Below are positions 1-9,715 of a stretch of DNA of 64,000 bases, in pieces. A model generated the notes under the pieces. That model was not told the DNA's origin and did no database searches. It saw nothing but the letters and a program-made list of their open reading frames with translations. This DNA comes from Emticicia agri (lineage in GTDB: Bacteria > Bacteroidota > Bacteroidia > Cytophagales > Spirosomataceae). The translations under genes and the position numbers were made by a program. The stretch spans positions 115,824 through 179,823 of the forward strand of contig NZ_SEWF01000008.1 of the NCBI RefSeq assembly GCF_004168285.1, in the 5' to 3' direction. Within the stretch, counting starts at the first letter, position 1. The number at the start of each line of letters is the position of its first letter.

Positions 1-2147
1 ATGCGTGGCCCACGGGCTAAGTAACGATTATATGGGTCTTTTTCTACCAGTTCAGGCGTAACATCAGACGATTGCCGGTAAGTACCTGAGGTAACAATTA
101 GTTTAAGGAGTTTCTTTACACTCCATTGCATATCGTCCTGAAAAGTTACTGCCAGGTAATCAAGCAATTCGGGATTAGTGGCACTAAAGCCCTGTGTACC
201 GAAATCTTCCAGAGTTTCAACAATGCCCGTTCCGAAAATCTGCTCCCAGAAACGATTGACTGCCACACGTGCCGTAAGTGGGTTATTCCCATCTACCAAC
301 CACTTCGCCAGTCCCAGACGATTAGTAGGGTAATCTTTCGACATTTTTGAGAGATACTTAGGCACACCGGGTTTAACCTCTTTGCCATGCACCAGCCAGT
401 TCCCACGTTCAAAAATATGTTGTTTACGTGCCAGGTCTCCCTCGCCCTCACTCATAATTGGCGTAAAATCAGCTTTGGCATTCAGTACCTCTGTGTATTT
501 CAGTTCAACCGATTCATAGTCTTTACCCTCTCCAAAAGTTTTCTGGAATGACAACCACTTGATTTGCAACCAGTCTTTCGGTTTTTTAGGATTAGTAAAC
601 GTAAAATATAAATCGTGCTTGCCTTCTATTTTTGGCAAAGGGTAAAACATAACCGTATCACGAGCCGCAGAAATAGGAATAGTAAGTATGATATTGCCAT
701 CTACTTTATCCTCTCTTATATGCAGTATCCCTTTTTCAGTACCTGTACTAAAATTCATCACCAGCCGATTCTTATCTGTCAGGGTTACCCCTTTCAATCG
801 GCCATAGCCCGTGTGTTGTAGCCCTAAATACTTGGCATCTAAGAGAGACGATGTACCATTAGAAAGCGGCACAATATCATGCGAATTGAATTTAGGTTCT
901 AAAATCCTGATAAATTTTTCAAAATCCTTTTCGTTTCTACCTTTAGCCAAAATCCAGCTTTTCAACTCTTCTATTTTGGTTGAATCCTCTTGCTTATAGA
1001 ATCTCAGGTATGGGGTATCACTTACTACATCTTCATCACGGGCATTGTTAAAAAATGCCATCAGTTTATAATATTCTTCATGCCTGAATGGGTCGTAAGG
1101 ATGTGTATGACACTGTACACAACTCATGGTAGTACCCTGCCATACATCAAATGTCGTGTTTACCCTGTCAAGCGTAGCTGCTACCCTGAACTCTTCATCC
1201 ACCGTTCCTCCTTCGTCGTTGTTCATCGTATTCCGGTGGAAACCTGTGGCTATCAGTTGCTCATTTGTAGGATTGGGCAATAAATCTCCTGCCAATTGCT
1301 CAATCGTAAATTGATCGAAAGGTTTATCTTCGTTAAAAGCCTTTATCACATAATCCCGGTAACGCCAGATATTTCGATATACATCTCTTTCATACCCTTT
1401 GGTATCGGCATAACGGGCTAAATCTAACCACATAGCTGCCCAACGTTCACCATAGGCAGATGAAGCTAATAGCTGGTCAACTACTTTTTCATAAGCATTT
1501 TCGGAGGCATCATTCAGAAAGGCTTGTAATTGTGCTTCGGTAGGGGGTAAACCTGTCAAATCAAGATAAACACGACGGAGTAAAGTGCCTTTGCCAGCTG
1601 GCTTTGAGTGTTCAAGCCCTTCTTCTTTCAGTTTATTGAGTACAAAATTATCAATCTCATTCTTAGCAAAACGGGTTTCTTCATCTTCTATCAAGCCTAA
1701 ACGGGCAAAAAAGCCACCTACGGAGGGTACAGCTGGCTTTTCTGGTTGCTGATAAGCCCAGTGATCTCCCCAGGGTGCACCCTGGTCAATCCATTTTTTG
1801 AGTAGGGCAATTTCTTCTTTGTTGAGCGGGTCTTTGCCTTTAGGCATCCGCTCTTCGGTATCGTGGGTTATCAGACGCTTATAAAACTCTGAGTGTTCGG
1901 CATCGCCCGGCACAATGGCTACTTTTCCCGATTTCCCTTTGGTATTAATGGCTTCCTGCGAGAACAGGAAACTTAGCTCCGCAGCTTTTTTCACACCTCC
2001 ATGACAAGACACACAATGCTTGTTCAGAATCGGTTTGATTTCGGTATTGAAATCAACCTGACTTGAAAAAGGATTAAAGCTAAAAGCCATAATAGCCCCA
2101 ATGGCTACCACTGAAAGAGACAACAAAAAAAGCCTTGTGTATTTCAT
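1..2147 (-). CDS. Secreted DUF1549/DUF1553 cytochrome-type protein, C-terminus cut by window edge
   Basis: The reading frame is open from an ATG at 2147 through the left edge, so about 715 residues are visible and the end is missing. An N-terminal hydrophobic segment (residues about 6-24) suggests export. A c-type haem motif C45-VSC-H49 opens a planctomycete-type cytochrome domain (PSCyt1), followed by DUF1549, which has a second CxxCH-like motif ([12 protein letters not shown], encoded near 1107-1127). An insert of about 100 residues resembling a carbohydrate-binding module follows, then DUF1553, with the conserved [16 protein letters not shown] and NRYLARGPR stretches near the edge. Such proteins are known from planctomycetes and Bacteroidota next to polysaccharide-degradation genes; the exact reaction is not established. 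Divergent from the genes at 2863 onward. Confidence 0.9.
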   Translation of the reverse strand, partial: MKYTRLFLLSLSVVAIGAIMAFSFNPFSSQVDFNTEIKPILNKHCVSCHGGVKKAAELSFLFSQEAINTKGKSGKVAIVPGDAEHSEFYKRLITHDTEERMPKGKDPLNKEEIALLKKWIDQGAPWGDHWAYQQPEKPAVPSVGGFFARLGLIEDEETRFAKNEIDNFVLNKLKEEGLEHSKPAGKGTLLRRVYLDLTGLPPTEAQLQAFLNDASENAYEKVVDQLLASSAYGERWAAMWLDLARYADTKGYERDVYRNIWRYRDYVIKAFNEDKPFDQFTIEQLAGDLLPNPTNEQLIATGFHRNTMNNDEGGTVDEEFRVAATLDRVNTTFDVWQGTTMSCVQCHTHPYDPFRHEEYYKLMAFFNNARDEDVVSDTPYLRFYKQEDSTKIEELKSWILAKGRNEKDFEKFIRILEPKFNSHDIVPLSNGTSSLLDAKYLGLQHTGYGRLKGVTLTDKNRLVMNFSTGTEKGILHIREDKVDGNIILTIPISAARDTVMFYPLPKIEGKHDLYFTFTNPKKPKDWLQIKWLSFQKTFGEGKDYESVELKYTEVLNAKADFTPIMSEGEGDLARKQHIFERGNWLVHGKEVKPGVPKYLSKMSKDYPTNRLGLAKWLVDGNNPLTARVAVNRFWEQIFGTGIVETLEDFGTQGFSATNPELLDYLAVTFQDDMQWSVKKLLKLIVTSGTYRQSSDVTPELVEKDPYNRYLARGPR

Positions 2148-2237
2148 AACTTGTCTATACAACAATAAATCTTTACAAATTTAAAAATTGTTTGGGGGAT
2201 TCGATGCAATTCACTTAAGAATTTTAAAAGAATAGAA

Positions 2238-2552
2238 TGACAGTGAATGGAAACGGTCTGCCGTCGCAGTCACCGTCTAAGACAACAAAGGAATTATTTA
2301 TGTATAAGCCGGACTTATTAGGTTTCAAGAAATAAACGTTCTTTAGAAATTGCGTATAGTTTTGGCTGAAGCCAAATATGGTTGATGATTTACTGTTACC
2401 CCCATTTGAAAATGGGCGGACGCCGCGCGGGGCTATTGATTCAATTGCCGCCAGCTTTAGCTACGGACGCCGTGCGGGTGGAATATTAAATTATAGCATC
2501 CTATATTGGCTTTAGCCAAAACGATTATTTCTTGAAACCTAATAAGTCCGGC
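2238..2552. repeat. Compound foldback repeat, includes a degenerate copy of the GC-rich element
   Basis: The stretch 2243-2290 (AACGGTCTGCCGTCGCAGTC and following) matches the arms of the elements at 15501-15660 and 53107-53260. Inside it, 2308-2340 and 2520-2552 form a 33-bp inverted repeat with one mismatch, containing GCCGGACTTATTAGG on the left arm. Between the arms are GC-rich hairpin bits (2411-2480). No transposase is encoded. It looks like a non-autonomous or decayed element. Confidence 0.7.
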
Positions 2553-2862
2553 AATGTATGCAAAAAATACCATTGTTAATTTAGGCGCCGAATTCCATTC
2601 GCTGTTACTACGCATTATTGCAAAACCTTTTGATCCCATTCACTTAATAAAGATATTTAACAAAAAACCTTACAGATTTGAAAGATTTCAAAAATCATCA
2701 CTAAATTTAACCATTCGACACTACTATTTACTTGTGTTGTATGATAATGTTTGTACAATCCTTACAAACCCTCAAAATTTGAATCGAAATTAATCACAAA
2801 GTTACTTTCATAGACCCATTAATTATTTCATTTAAGCTTAAACAAGAGCCTTCAAATAAAAA
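2553..2862. other. Intergenic, AT-rich leader of the 2863 gene
   Basis: About 310 bases upstream of the module at 2863. An open frame at 2554-2793 exists but has no recognisable features and starts inside the repeat arm. I see no clear TAnnTTTG promoter or RNA structure here. Confidence 0.4.
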
Positions 2863-3525
2863 ATGAGCGATTTTCTTAAAAAACTAAAGGGTATGTTTAT
2901 AGTTGAAACTCCAACTGATGAACAAGCCTCTGACAATGCTTCAACAGCCAAACCTGAAGAAAAACCTACCAGCACTTCGCCAAGTTCTACCCCTGTTGCT
3001 CCTGCCGGAAAAGCTTCAGAAAAGTTCTATGATATTCTGTTGGGTGCTATGGAAGCCAATAATCAGGAAGGATTTGACTATTTAGAATATAAAAAGTCTT
3101 TGGCAACACTGGCTAAAATGCCTATGGATGAACAAACCCGGTATTTTTCGGCATATGCAGCCGCACAGGCCATGGGTGTAACCCCACAGAAACTAACGGA
3201 ATCGGCTAATTTTTATTTAAAAGTGTTGACTTCAGAAGATGCCAAATTTCAGGAGTCGGTAAATGCGCAACGCCAGAAACAGATTGGTAATAAAGAAAAA
3301 GCTATTGCTGATATGGATGCTACCATTAAGGCAAAGGCCGAACAGATTGCCAAACTGACACAGGAAATACAGGTGCACCAGACAGATATGGAAAAGATGA
3401 AAGCAGAGATTTCAGATGCTGTTATCAAAATTGAAACAACACTCAGTGATTTTCATGCCACTTTCAACGAACTGACCGCTCAAATCAGCCAGGACGTTGA
3501 CAACATGGGCAAATATTTAAAATAA
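2863..3525 (+). CDS. Unassigned coiled-coil protein, first gene of a three-gene module
   Basis: 220 residues, no signal peptide or membrane segment. A charged start (MSDFLKKLKGMF) is followed by a Pro/Ser/Thr-rich linker (about residues 18-50), a helical region of about 90 residues (KFYDILLGAMEANNQEGFDY onward) and a long C-terminal coiled coil (about 130-215) rich in K, E, Q and I. I do not recognise a named family. It lies 109 bases upstream of a membrane-anchored coiled-coil gene and a Ppx/GppA-like gene on the same strand, so a structural or scaffold partner role at the membrane is plausible. The resemblance to PspA-type helical proteins is in composition only and is inference. Confidence 0.7.
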   Translation: MSDFLKKLKGMFIVETPTDEQASDNASTAKPEEKPTSTSPSSTPVAPAGKASEKFYDILLGAMEANNQEGFDYLEYKKSLATLAKMPMDEQTRYFSAYAAAQAMGVTPQKLTESANFYLKVLTSEDAKFQESVNAQRQKQIGNKEKAIADMDATIKAKAEQIAKLTQEIQVHQTDMEKMKAEISDAVIKIETTLSDFHATFNELTAQISQDVDNMGKYLK

Positions 3526-3634
3526 ATAAACCCTGATTCTGTTAGGAGAAAGCCTCATACCTCCGGTAGAATTACTAATATACATCATGAATTTTATCAA
3601 ATTCCTCGGGAGGCAGAGGGTCATGCAATAAGAT

Positions 3635-4618
3635 ATGGAAATGCAAGAAACCAAACCCAAATCATTTTGGGAACGCCCGGAAGGCAAGACAGGAACACTT
3701 TTCGCCGCAGGTTTACTATTGGGTGGGGGGTATCTGCTCTATAAAGCACTGCCTTACCTCATTACGTTAGCCTCAAACACGCTGTATCTGGCTGGTTTGC
3801 TAATAGTACTGGCGGCTGTTATCTATATGATACTCGACCCTAAAATGAGAAATCTTATTTTCTACATTTACAAGAGTATCATGCGCTGGTTAACAGGGCT
3901 TTTTGTACAACTCGACCCTATCGGTATTCTGAAAACCTACATTGATGAATTACGGAATAATCTGGCTAAAATGAATCAGCAGATTTCGACCCTGAAAGGT
4001 CAGATGTATAACCTGAAAACCATCATCGAAACCAATAAAAAACAGATTCAGAACGACCTGAATCTGGCAAGCAAAGCGAAAGAAACCGATAAACAGGCTA
4101 TGATGGTATTGAAAGCCCGTAAGGCAGGACGTTTACAGGAATCGAACGTAAAATTAGAGGATTTATACAAAAAAATGGAGATTCTGTACCGGGTACTGGG
4201 CAAAATGTATGAAAACTCGGAAGTAATGCTCGAAGACATTAAAGACCAGGTTTCAGTAAAAGAACAAGAGCGTAAAGCTATCCGTGCCAGCCACTCGGCG
4301 ATGCGTTCAGCCATGAATATCCTGAATGGCAATAAAGACCAACGCCAGATGTTTGATATGGCTATGGAATCGATTGCTGATGATGTAAGCCAGAAAGTAG
4401 GTGAAATGGAGCGTTTCATGGAAATGTCGTCGAACTTCATGGATTCTATCGACCTGCAAAACGGAGTATTTGAAGAAGAAGGCTTGAAAATGCTGGAGAA
4501 ATGGGAAGAGGAAGGCGTATCGTTGCTTTTGGGTAATGATAAAAAAGCGCTTATTGCCGGTAAACCCATACCTACCACCAAGCCATCAGGCAACCAATAC
4601 GATAAACTTTTTGAGTAA
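3635..4618 (+). CDS. Membrane-anchored coiled-coil protein, PspA-like in architecture
   Basis: 327 residues. Two hydrophobic segments near the N-terminus (about 21-39 and 48-67) are followed by a basic amphipathic stretch (MRNLIFYIYKSIMRWLTGLF) and then a long helical region (about 100-250) of heptad-like character with many K, E, Q and M. The layout, a membrane anchor with a PspA/Snf7-like helical hairpin behind it, suggests a membrane-remodelling or membrane-stress factor. This is inference from layout, not a family match. The third codon is also ATG and could be the start. The intergenic gaps to the neighbours are 109 and 136 bases, so co-transcription is likely but not certain. Confidence 0.7.
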   Translation: MEMQETKPKSFWERPEGKTGTLFAAGLLLGGGYLLYKALPYLITLASNTLYLAGLLIVLAAVIYMILDPKMRNLIFYIYKSIMRWLTGLFVQLDPIGILKTYIDELRNNLAKMNQQISTLKGQMYNLKTIIETNKKQIQNDLNLASKAKETDKQAMMVLKARKAGRLQESNVKLEDLYKKMEILYRVLGKMYENSEVMLEDIKDQVSVKEQERKAIRASHSAMRSAMNILNGNKDQRQMFDMAMESIADDVSQKVGEMERFMEMSSNFMDSIDLQNGVFEEEGLKMLEKWEEEGVSLLLGNDKKALIAGKPIPTTKPSGNQYDKLFE

Positions 4619-4754
4619 AAATCTTTAGTACTTAAGGTATTCTGAAAACGCTGTAAAAGGTATCTGTTATCACCGTTTTTGCAGGGTCGTCAGTTTACAA
4701 ATTTCTAACTATTACATTTACACAAAATCTCAGTAGATTTAAAAACGTAACACA

Positions 4755-5807
4755 ATGAAAACATCGCTCACACCATTTGCCCGATTTATGATTACGCTTG
4801 TTATTCTGGCAGGTCTGTTTTTTGGAGGCAAATATATTCTTGATAATACCAGTTGGGGACGCTCTTTGATGAACAAAAGCAACGAGACACCCACCGAAGA
4901 ATCGTCTACCAAAGCACCGGAAGAAGGTCCTGCGTCTGAAAGTTCCTCAACGGCCTCATCATCAGGGAGTGATAATGAAGCAACTGCTACGGGCTCCTCA
5001 TCGTTTAATTTTGTTGCCCCTGAGCCTGTAAATGGCAAACTGAAAGGCGTGGTAGAATTAGGTGCCAGTGGTTTCAACTCATTTATTGTTAGAGTAGACA
5101 AAGACAAAAACTGGAAATTAGAGAAATCTGAGTTTGGCAATAGCCTTGTAACCGAAAACATGGCTACCGATGAAGACATCAGAACAGGTCTGAAAAAATA
5201 TATTGGCAGTATGCTCGATTTTGGTGTAAGTGGCCGTGATATTCACTTTGTAGTGAGTTCGGGTGCTGTAAAAGCCGATGTTACACAAAAAATTGTCAAG
5301 AACTTAAAGGCACTTAATTACTTTGTAAATACTGTAACCCCGGAACAGGAAGGTGCTTTAGCTTTGAAGTGCGTATTGCCTAGAGATTTTGAGGAAGAGG
5401 CTTTTGTAACAGATATTGGCTCGGGTAATACCAAAATTTCGTGGTCTAACAATGGAAGTGTTTCAGCTTTAGAAACTTATGGAGCCAAATACTTTCAGAA
5501 TGGTGTAGATGATGGTAAAGTATATGACGACGTAAAAGACAAAGCCTCGTCTATTCCAAGCATGAAACGCAAAACCTGTTTTATTATTGGTGGAGTGCCT
5601 TTCTCAATGGCAAAGAAAGTGAGAAATGGTAAAGAACGCTATACAGTTCTGAAAGCCCCAGCCGATTATAAAGATTTGAAAGACGCCAAAGACAAAGCAG
5701 GGGTAAATATCTACAAAGCCATTAAAGACGCTACCAAATGTGACCAATTCGTTTTCGACTGGGATGCAAACTTTACTATTGGCTTTTTGTTGGGATTGCC
5801 GAATTAA
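4755..5807 (+). CDS. Membrane-anchored Ppx/GppA-like (ASKHA fold) protein
   Basis: 350 residues: one N-terminal membrane segment (about 11-28), a Ser/Thr/Glu-rich low-complexity linker (about 40-85), then a domain with the landmarks of exopolyphosphatase/GppA proteins. VELGASGFNSFIV (100-112) stands for the phosphate-1 loop, TPEQEG (195-200) for the conserved acidic SGEEEA-like region, VTDIGSGNTKISW (218-230) for the phosphate-2 loop, and FIIGG (276-280) for the adenosine loop. It is longer at the front and shorter at the back than typical Ppx, and the second loop has GSG where the family often has GGG. It may sense or cleave polyphosphate or nucleotides, or be a pseudo-enzyme. Its side of the membrane cannot be settled here. 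Last gene of the 2863-5807 module. Confidence 0.75.
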   Translation: MKTSLTPFARFMITLVILAGLFFGGKYILDNTSWGRSLMNKSNETPTEESSTKAPEEGPASESSSTASSSGSDNEATATGSSSFNFVAPEPVNGKLKGVVELGASGFNSFIVRVDKDKNWKLEKSEFGNSLVTENMATDEDIRTGLKKYIGSMLDFGVSGRDIHFVVSSGAVKADVTQKIVKNLKALNYFVNTVTPEQEGALALKCVLPRDFEEEAFVTDIGSGNTKISWSNNGSVSALETYGAKYFQNGVDDGKVYDDVKDKASSIPSMKRKTCFIIGGVPFSMAKKVRNGKERYTVLKAPADYKDLKDAKDKAGVNIYKAIKDATKCDQFVFDWDANFTIGFLLGLPN

Positions 5808-5819
5808 TTGTGAATGAGC

Positions 5820-5931
5820 GATTTAGTGATTTAGTGATTTAGTGATTTAGTGATTTAGTGATTTAGTGATTTAGTGATTTAGTGATTAATTTACAGAGTT
5901 TTAAATAATCACACAATCACTAAATCACTAA
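5820..5931. repeat. Tandem octamer array with inverted copy, between convergent genes
   Basis: Eight perfect copies of GATTTAGT run from 5820 to 5883. The short inverted copy ATCACTAAATCACTAA follows at about 5916-5931, so the transcript can fold back. It sits exactly between the convergent stops at 5807 and 5936 and may act as a two-way terminator. A related array is at 22835. Confidence 0.8.
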
Positions 5932-5935
5932 TTTC

Positions 5936-8347
5936 CTACTCCATTCTCAAACTCTTCACCGGATTCAACAAAGCGGCTTTGATGCTTTCTAAACTTACGG
6001 TTAAAAAGGCTACTAATAACGAAACGACACCTGCCGTTAGAAAAATCCACCATTCCATTTCTATCTTGTAAACGAAATTCTGTAGCCATAGATGGCTTAT
6101 GTACCAACCAACAGGTACAGCCATAACAATAGCCATCAATACCAGTTTAAGGAATCTGGTTGAAAGTAAGGCAACAATACTGGCTACAGATGCCCCCAGC
6201 ACTTTACGGATACCTATTTCTTTTGTGCGTCTGTGTGCTGAAAGTTTGGCAATCCCGAATAGTCCAAGGCAACAGATGAAAAAAGAAATGCCCGTAGCAT
6301 AGCCTATAATCTTTTGCCAACGCTCTTCCTGATAATATTGTTGATGATTGAGTTCGTCTAAAAAACTATACCGATAAACCGCTCCGGGCATCACCTTTTT
6401 GAATATTTTTTCCCAAGCTTGCAAAGCCAGTACCTGATTTTTACGATTGAGTTTTAGCCATATTCCACCCGCAAATGGTTCATACATAAACATAATCATC
6501 GGTTGAATCCGTTCTTTCAAAGACCCTGAATGGAAATCTTTAATCACGCCTATAATCTCCCGCTTGCTATTCTCGAAATAGGGAGCAATTGTTACCTGCA
6601 CTCCCAGCGGCTTTTTAAGACCGTATGCTCTGACGAACGCCTCATTAACAATCAACCCCCGTTGTTTATCTCCTGAGAAATCAGGGGAGAAATTTCTCCC
6701 AAGTTTTACTTGGATACCTAAAGTCGGGATATGATTATAATCACCATTCCTGTAAGTAGTTTTAATGGTACGATTGCCCACTTTTGTATCATAAGTGCCA
6801 GCCTCAGCGCCGAATGATATATTTTCAATAAACGGAACATTCAAAACCTCATTTCTTAATTGGGCACTGATTTTAGGTAAATCTCTGTTCCCCGGAATCT
6901 CTGACCTTAGCACCTGCGCAGGCATATAGCCGAGGTCTTTGTTCCGAATAAAATCCATCTGACTATAGAATATCATGGTAGCAATAATCATGATGATGGA
7001 AAGCGAAAACTGAAACACAATCAGACCATTACCGAAAAGACCATTATTCAGCAATTTCGGCTTTTTATAGAGTGCATCAACTGGCCGGAGAGCAGACATA
7101 ACTACAGAAGGATATAAGGCTGCCATCAGAATATTAATCAACAACAATGCGCCAAAGCATAAGATTGACCTGACACTTAATACCTCAATGAATTGGATAG
7201 CCTTCCCTGATAAAACATTAAATACTGGCAGACAGACACTAACAATAGCAATTGCCAATAGAAAAGCCATCAGGCAGATAATACCGGATTCGCTCAGAAA
7301 CTGGAATATGATTTGTTGCCGTGTACTGCCTGTGGCTTTGCGGATACCCACCTCTTTAAATCGGGAAAATGAATTGGCTAAACTGATATTGATAAAGTTA
7401 ATACTTGCCATAATCAGTATGAAAGCAGCGATACCTATAAACAGATAGCTATACAGTGGTGAACTTGTATTGACAACCCCCGATTCGCCATTAAGTTGTA
7501 AAGGATTCAGGTGTATATCTTGTATTGACTGCAAACCATAAGTAATATCAGGATTAAATTTATTTTTAAGACTTTCTGCCAGTTGGTCCTTTGCATAGAC
7601 ACGATAAATCTTATTCATTGTATTGATAACATTGGCAGTATTGGCTTTGGGGTTCAGTACCATAAATGTTCCCAGATAGCTATTCAGCCAGTTAGGGTCA
7701 TTAAAAGCGAGTTGCATAAACCTGAATGGAAGAAGCATTTCGAATTGAAGGGACGAATTTTCAGGAGGGTCTTTTACAACGCCGGAAATAATCAAAGGCT
7801 TGCCCAACGTTTGTGCCGATGGGTCTGCATCAAGCTCCAATAATTTGCCTAACACATCAATGCTATTAAAAAAACGTAAAGCTGTTTTTTCTGTAATAAC
7901 TACAGAATTTATGGTAGAAAGGCTATGTGCATGAGTCCCTCTCAGCATAGGAAAAGAAAAAACATCAAAAAAAGTACTGTCCACAAATAAAGGTCGTAAT
8001 CGTATTGCTTTACTCCCAGCGTGTACATCGCTATAGATGCTTCCTCCCATCACCCGGGTAATGGCAGTTATTTCAGCAATTTGTTGTTTGAAGGCCACTG
8101 CCTGTACCATTCCGGTACCTCCGGTCAATTGTCTTTCTGCACCGGGTTGTTCTGTAATGGCCGTGGTTACCCTGTAAAGATTCGGATTATTCTCATGAAA
8201 TGTATCGAAGTCATATTCATCTCTTACAAACAAATAAGCCAGCAGCATACAACTCATACCGATAGCTAACCCAACTATATGAATGAGAGCGTAAATTTTG
8301 TTTTTGGCAAGATTACGCACAGCTATTTTGAGGTAATTTTTTAACAT
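5936..8347 (-). CDS. MacB/FtsX-type ABC transporter permease
   Basis: 803 residues, typical length for the large permeases of Bacteroidota. The start MLKNYLKIAVRNLAKNK is the family hallmark, followed by a first membrane segment (about 20-42), a MacB-type periplasmic domain (about 60-245), three membrane helices around 285-400 (first FtsX domain), a second half with another membrane helix near 430, a second periplasmic domain and three C-terminal helices (second FtsX domain, with RTKEIGIRKVLGAS before a membrane segment). These proteins work as mechanotransmission permeases with a separate LolD-like ATPase, exporting or extracting lipoproteins, peptides or drugs. No ATPase gene is adjacent, which is common for this family. 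Substrate unknown. Confidence 0.93.
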   Translation of the reverse strand: MLKNYLKIAVRNLAKNKIYALIHIVGLAIGMSCMLLAYLFVRDEYDFDTFHENNPNLYRVTTAITEQPGAERQLTGGTGMVQAVAFKQQIAEITAITRVMGGSIYSDVHAGSKAIRLRPLFVDSTFFDVFSFPMLRGTHAHSLSTINSVVITEKTALRFFNSIDVLGKLLELDADPSAQTLGKPLIISGVVKDPPENSSLQFEMLLPFRFMQLAFNDPNWLNSYLGTFMVLNPKANTANVINTMNKIYRVYAKDQLAESLKNKFNPDITYGLQSIQDIHLNPLQLNGESGVVNTSSPLYSYLFIGIAAFILIMASINFINISLANSFSRFKEVGIRKATGSTRQQIIFQFLSESGIICLMAFLLAIAIVSVCLPVFNVLSGKAIQFIEVLSVRSILCFGALLLINILMAALYPSVVMSALRPVDALYKKPKLLNNGLFGNGLIVFQFSLSIIMIIATMIFYSQMDFIRNKDLGYMPAQVLRSEIPGNRDLPKISAQLRNEVLNVPFIENISFGAEAGTYDTKVGNRTIKTTYRNGDYNHIPTLGIQVKLGRNFSPDFSGDKQRGLIVNEAFVRAYGLKKPLGVQVTIAPYFENSKREIIGVIKDFHSGSLKERIQPMIMFMYEPFAGGIWLKLNRKNQVLALQAWEKIFKKVMPGAVYRYSFLDELNHQQYYQEERWQKIIGYATGISFFICCLGLFGIAKLSAHRRTKEIGIRKVLGASVASIVALLSTRFLKLVLMAIVMAVPVGWYISHLWLQNFVYKIEMEWWIFLTAGVVSLLVAFLTVSLESIKAALLNPVKSLRME

Positions 8348-8354
8348 ATTCAGT

Positions 8355-8401
8355 AAAATCGTGAATGAGTGAATAAAGAATTAGCGAATGCAGCTTAGTG
8401 A
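8355..8401. repeat. Dispersed GAATTAGCGAAT-type short repeat
   Basis: The stretch GTGAATGAGTGAATAAAG followed by AATTAGCGAATGC just upstream of the permease gene belongs to the same loose sequence family as 30034-30066, 51491-51537 and 51991-52018. The complementary string occurs at about 8589-8604 beside the next gene. Confidence 0.5.
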
Positions 8402-8535
8402 ATATTTACTCCTTACCAATATGTCGATTAAATATCCAGATTCAAAGAAAGAACTTTCATGCAGTTATTTCCCTGAAATACTGTAAATTGATTGTAAAAG
8501 ATTGTAAATCAATTATTTTCCCTACCGAAAAAAAA

Positions 8536-8578
8536 TATCCATTACTATAACCCCTAATAGTTCTTATAGTAATGGATA
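8536..8578 (-). terminator. Intrinsic terminator of the Gfo/Idh gene
   Basis: Perfect 15-bp stem (8536-8550 with 8564-8578, arm TATCCATTACTATAA) with a 13-base loop. On the minus strand it is followed by a run of T (plus-strand A run 8528-8535). It lies 28 bases after the stop at 8606. Confidence 0.85.
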
Positions 8579-8605
8579 AATCAAAAAATTCAATTATTCG
8601 CTAAT

Positions 8606-9613
8606 TCACGATTGCCTCACTGCCTCAATCACCTTCATTTGTGCTATTATCTGCTCGGGCTTGATGAGTGGTTCTTTGCCCTCAGCAATTACCTCATAAA
8701 GATTCTGGAATAATATACCCCAGTTACCCACTTCGGTATCAACATGCCCTCTGAAAGATACGCCATTGATTTCTGCATTCAGAATTCCACTATTGGCTTT
8801 AGATTCTACTCCGAAGCCTTCCATACCGGGCATTAATCCAGCTTTCAGGTTATCTTCCTGTACATCAAGCCCGTATTTTACAAATGAACCTTTCGTGCCG
8901 TGTATCACATATCTTGGCCCTTCCTCCCGCACCAGAAGGCTTGATTTAAGGGTAACTTTCAGGCTTCCATAATCTAATCTGATGTCGAAAGCATCATCAA
9001 TTTCTGAGCCTTCTCTTTGCACATACGTTTCACCCCATACGCTTTTGGGTGCACCAAAAAGGGTGATAGTCTGGTCGATGATATGCGCCCCTAAATCATA
9101 TAGAATACCATTGGCCGGACTCACTACTTCTTTCCATCTTTTAGAGTTCAGCACAGGTTTATACCTATCATAATGTGCTTCATAGCTCATTAATTCGCCT
9201 AAAACGCCACTTTCTACCACTTTCTTTACCGTTCTGAAATCACCATCGAAACGGCGGTTCTGAAACACACAAACTACCTTATTCTTTTCTTTAGCCAGTG
9301 CCACAATCTCTTCGGCCTCTGCTACTATAGAAGTAAAAGGTTTCTCTACTAAAATATGTTTATTGGCTTGCAGGCTCTTGATAGCCAATTCGTGGTGTGT
9401 CAGACTTGGGGTACAGATACTTACTAACTCTATTTCATCGTCGGCCAGTACTTCATCTATACTTTTGGCTACGCCAACATTCGGAAAAATAGCCCTTGGG
9501 TCCTGACTGTTGCAAACAATAGTTTTTAAACGGAAATTAGGATTAGCTTCAAAGAAAGGAGCTTGCAGGTATCTCCCCGATAGTCCAAAACCTACTAAGG
9601 CTACATTAATCAT
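8606..9613 (-). CDS. Gfo/Idh/MocA family oxidoreductase
   Basis: 335 residues. The N-terminal Rossmann fold has MINVALVGFGLSGRYLQ with the glycine-rich nucleotide loop, SICTPSLTHHELAIKSLQ, and the family motif VEKPF (Lys expected to act in catalysis). The C-terminal alpha/beta domain includes the D-L-G-A-H-I-I-D-Q segment with the usual substrate-binding His. Length and motifs fit NAD(P)-dependent oxidoreductases acting on sugars, inositols or related polyols. It has its own terminator downstream and is separated from the kinase gene upstream by another terminator, so it is probably a single-gene unit. Substrate not predictable. Confidence 0.93.
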   Translation of the reverse strand: MINVALVGFGLSGRYLQAPFFEANPNFRLKTIVCNSQDPRAIFPNVGVAKSIDEVLADDEIELVSICTPSLTHHELAIKSLQANKHILVEKPFTSIVAEAEEIVALAKEKNKVVCVFQNRRFDGDFRTVKKVVESGVLGELMSYEAHYDRYKPVLNSKRWKEVVSPANGILYDLGAHIIDQTITLFGAPKSVWGETYVQREGSEIDDAFDIRLDYGSLKVTLKSSLLVREEGPRYVIHGTKGSFVKYGLDVQEDNLKAGLMPGMEGFGVESKANSGILNAEINGVSFRGHVDTEVGNWGILFQNLYEVIAEGKEPLIKPEQIIAQMKVIEAVRQS

Positions 9614-9655
9614 GATTTAATAAAGTAAGGTTGTAAATGAGAGGCTAAATTAAAG

Positions 9656-9693
9656 AAAAAAGCCTTTTTGCAAGCATACAAAAAGGCTTTTTT
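9656..9693 (-). terminator. Terminator behind the multi-PAS kinase gene
   Basis: Perfect 15-bp stem AAAAAAGCCTTTTTG (9656-9670) pairing with 9679-9693, 8-base loop, with A and T runs as part of the arms, so it can work in both directions. It lies 23 bases past the kinase stop at 9716. Confidence 0.85.
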
Positions 9694-9715
9694 CTGAGAA
9701 ACATGCTGAAAGCTA

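Noticed and set aside
2554..2793. 79-codon plus-strand frame before the three-gene module
   Set aside because: Begins just after a repeat arm and is AT-driven; no recognisable features.
4048..4593. 181-codon open frame antisense to the membrane-anchored coiled-coil gene
   Set aside because: Shadow of a lysine/glutamate-rich helical gene; Ser/Leu-rich composition, no start context or family features.
5820..5931. CRISPR-like array
   Set aside because: Units are only 8 bases, contiguous with no spacers, and no cas genes are present.
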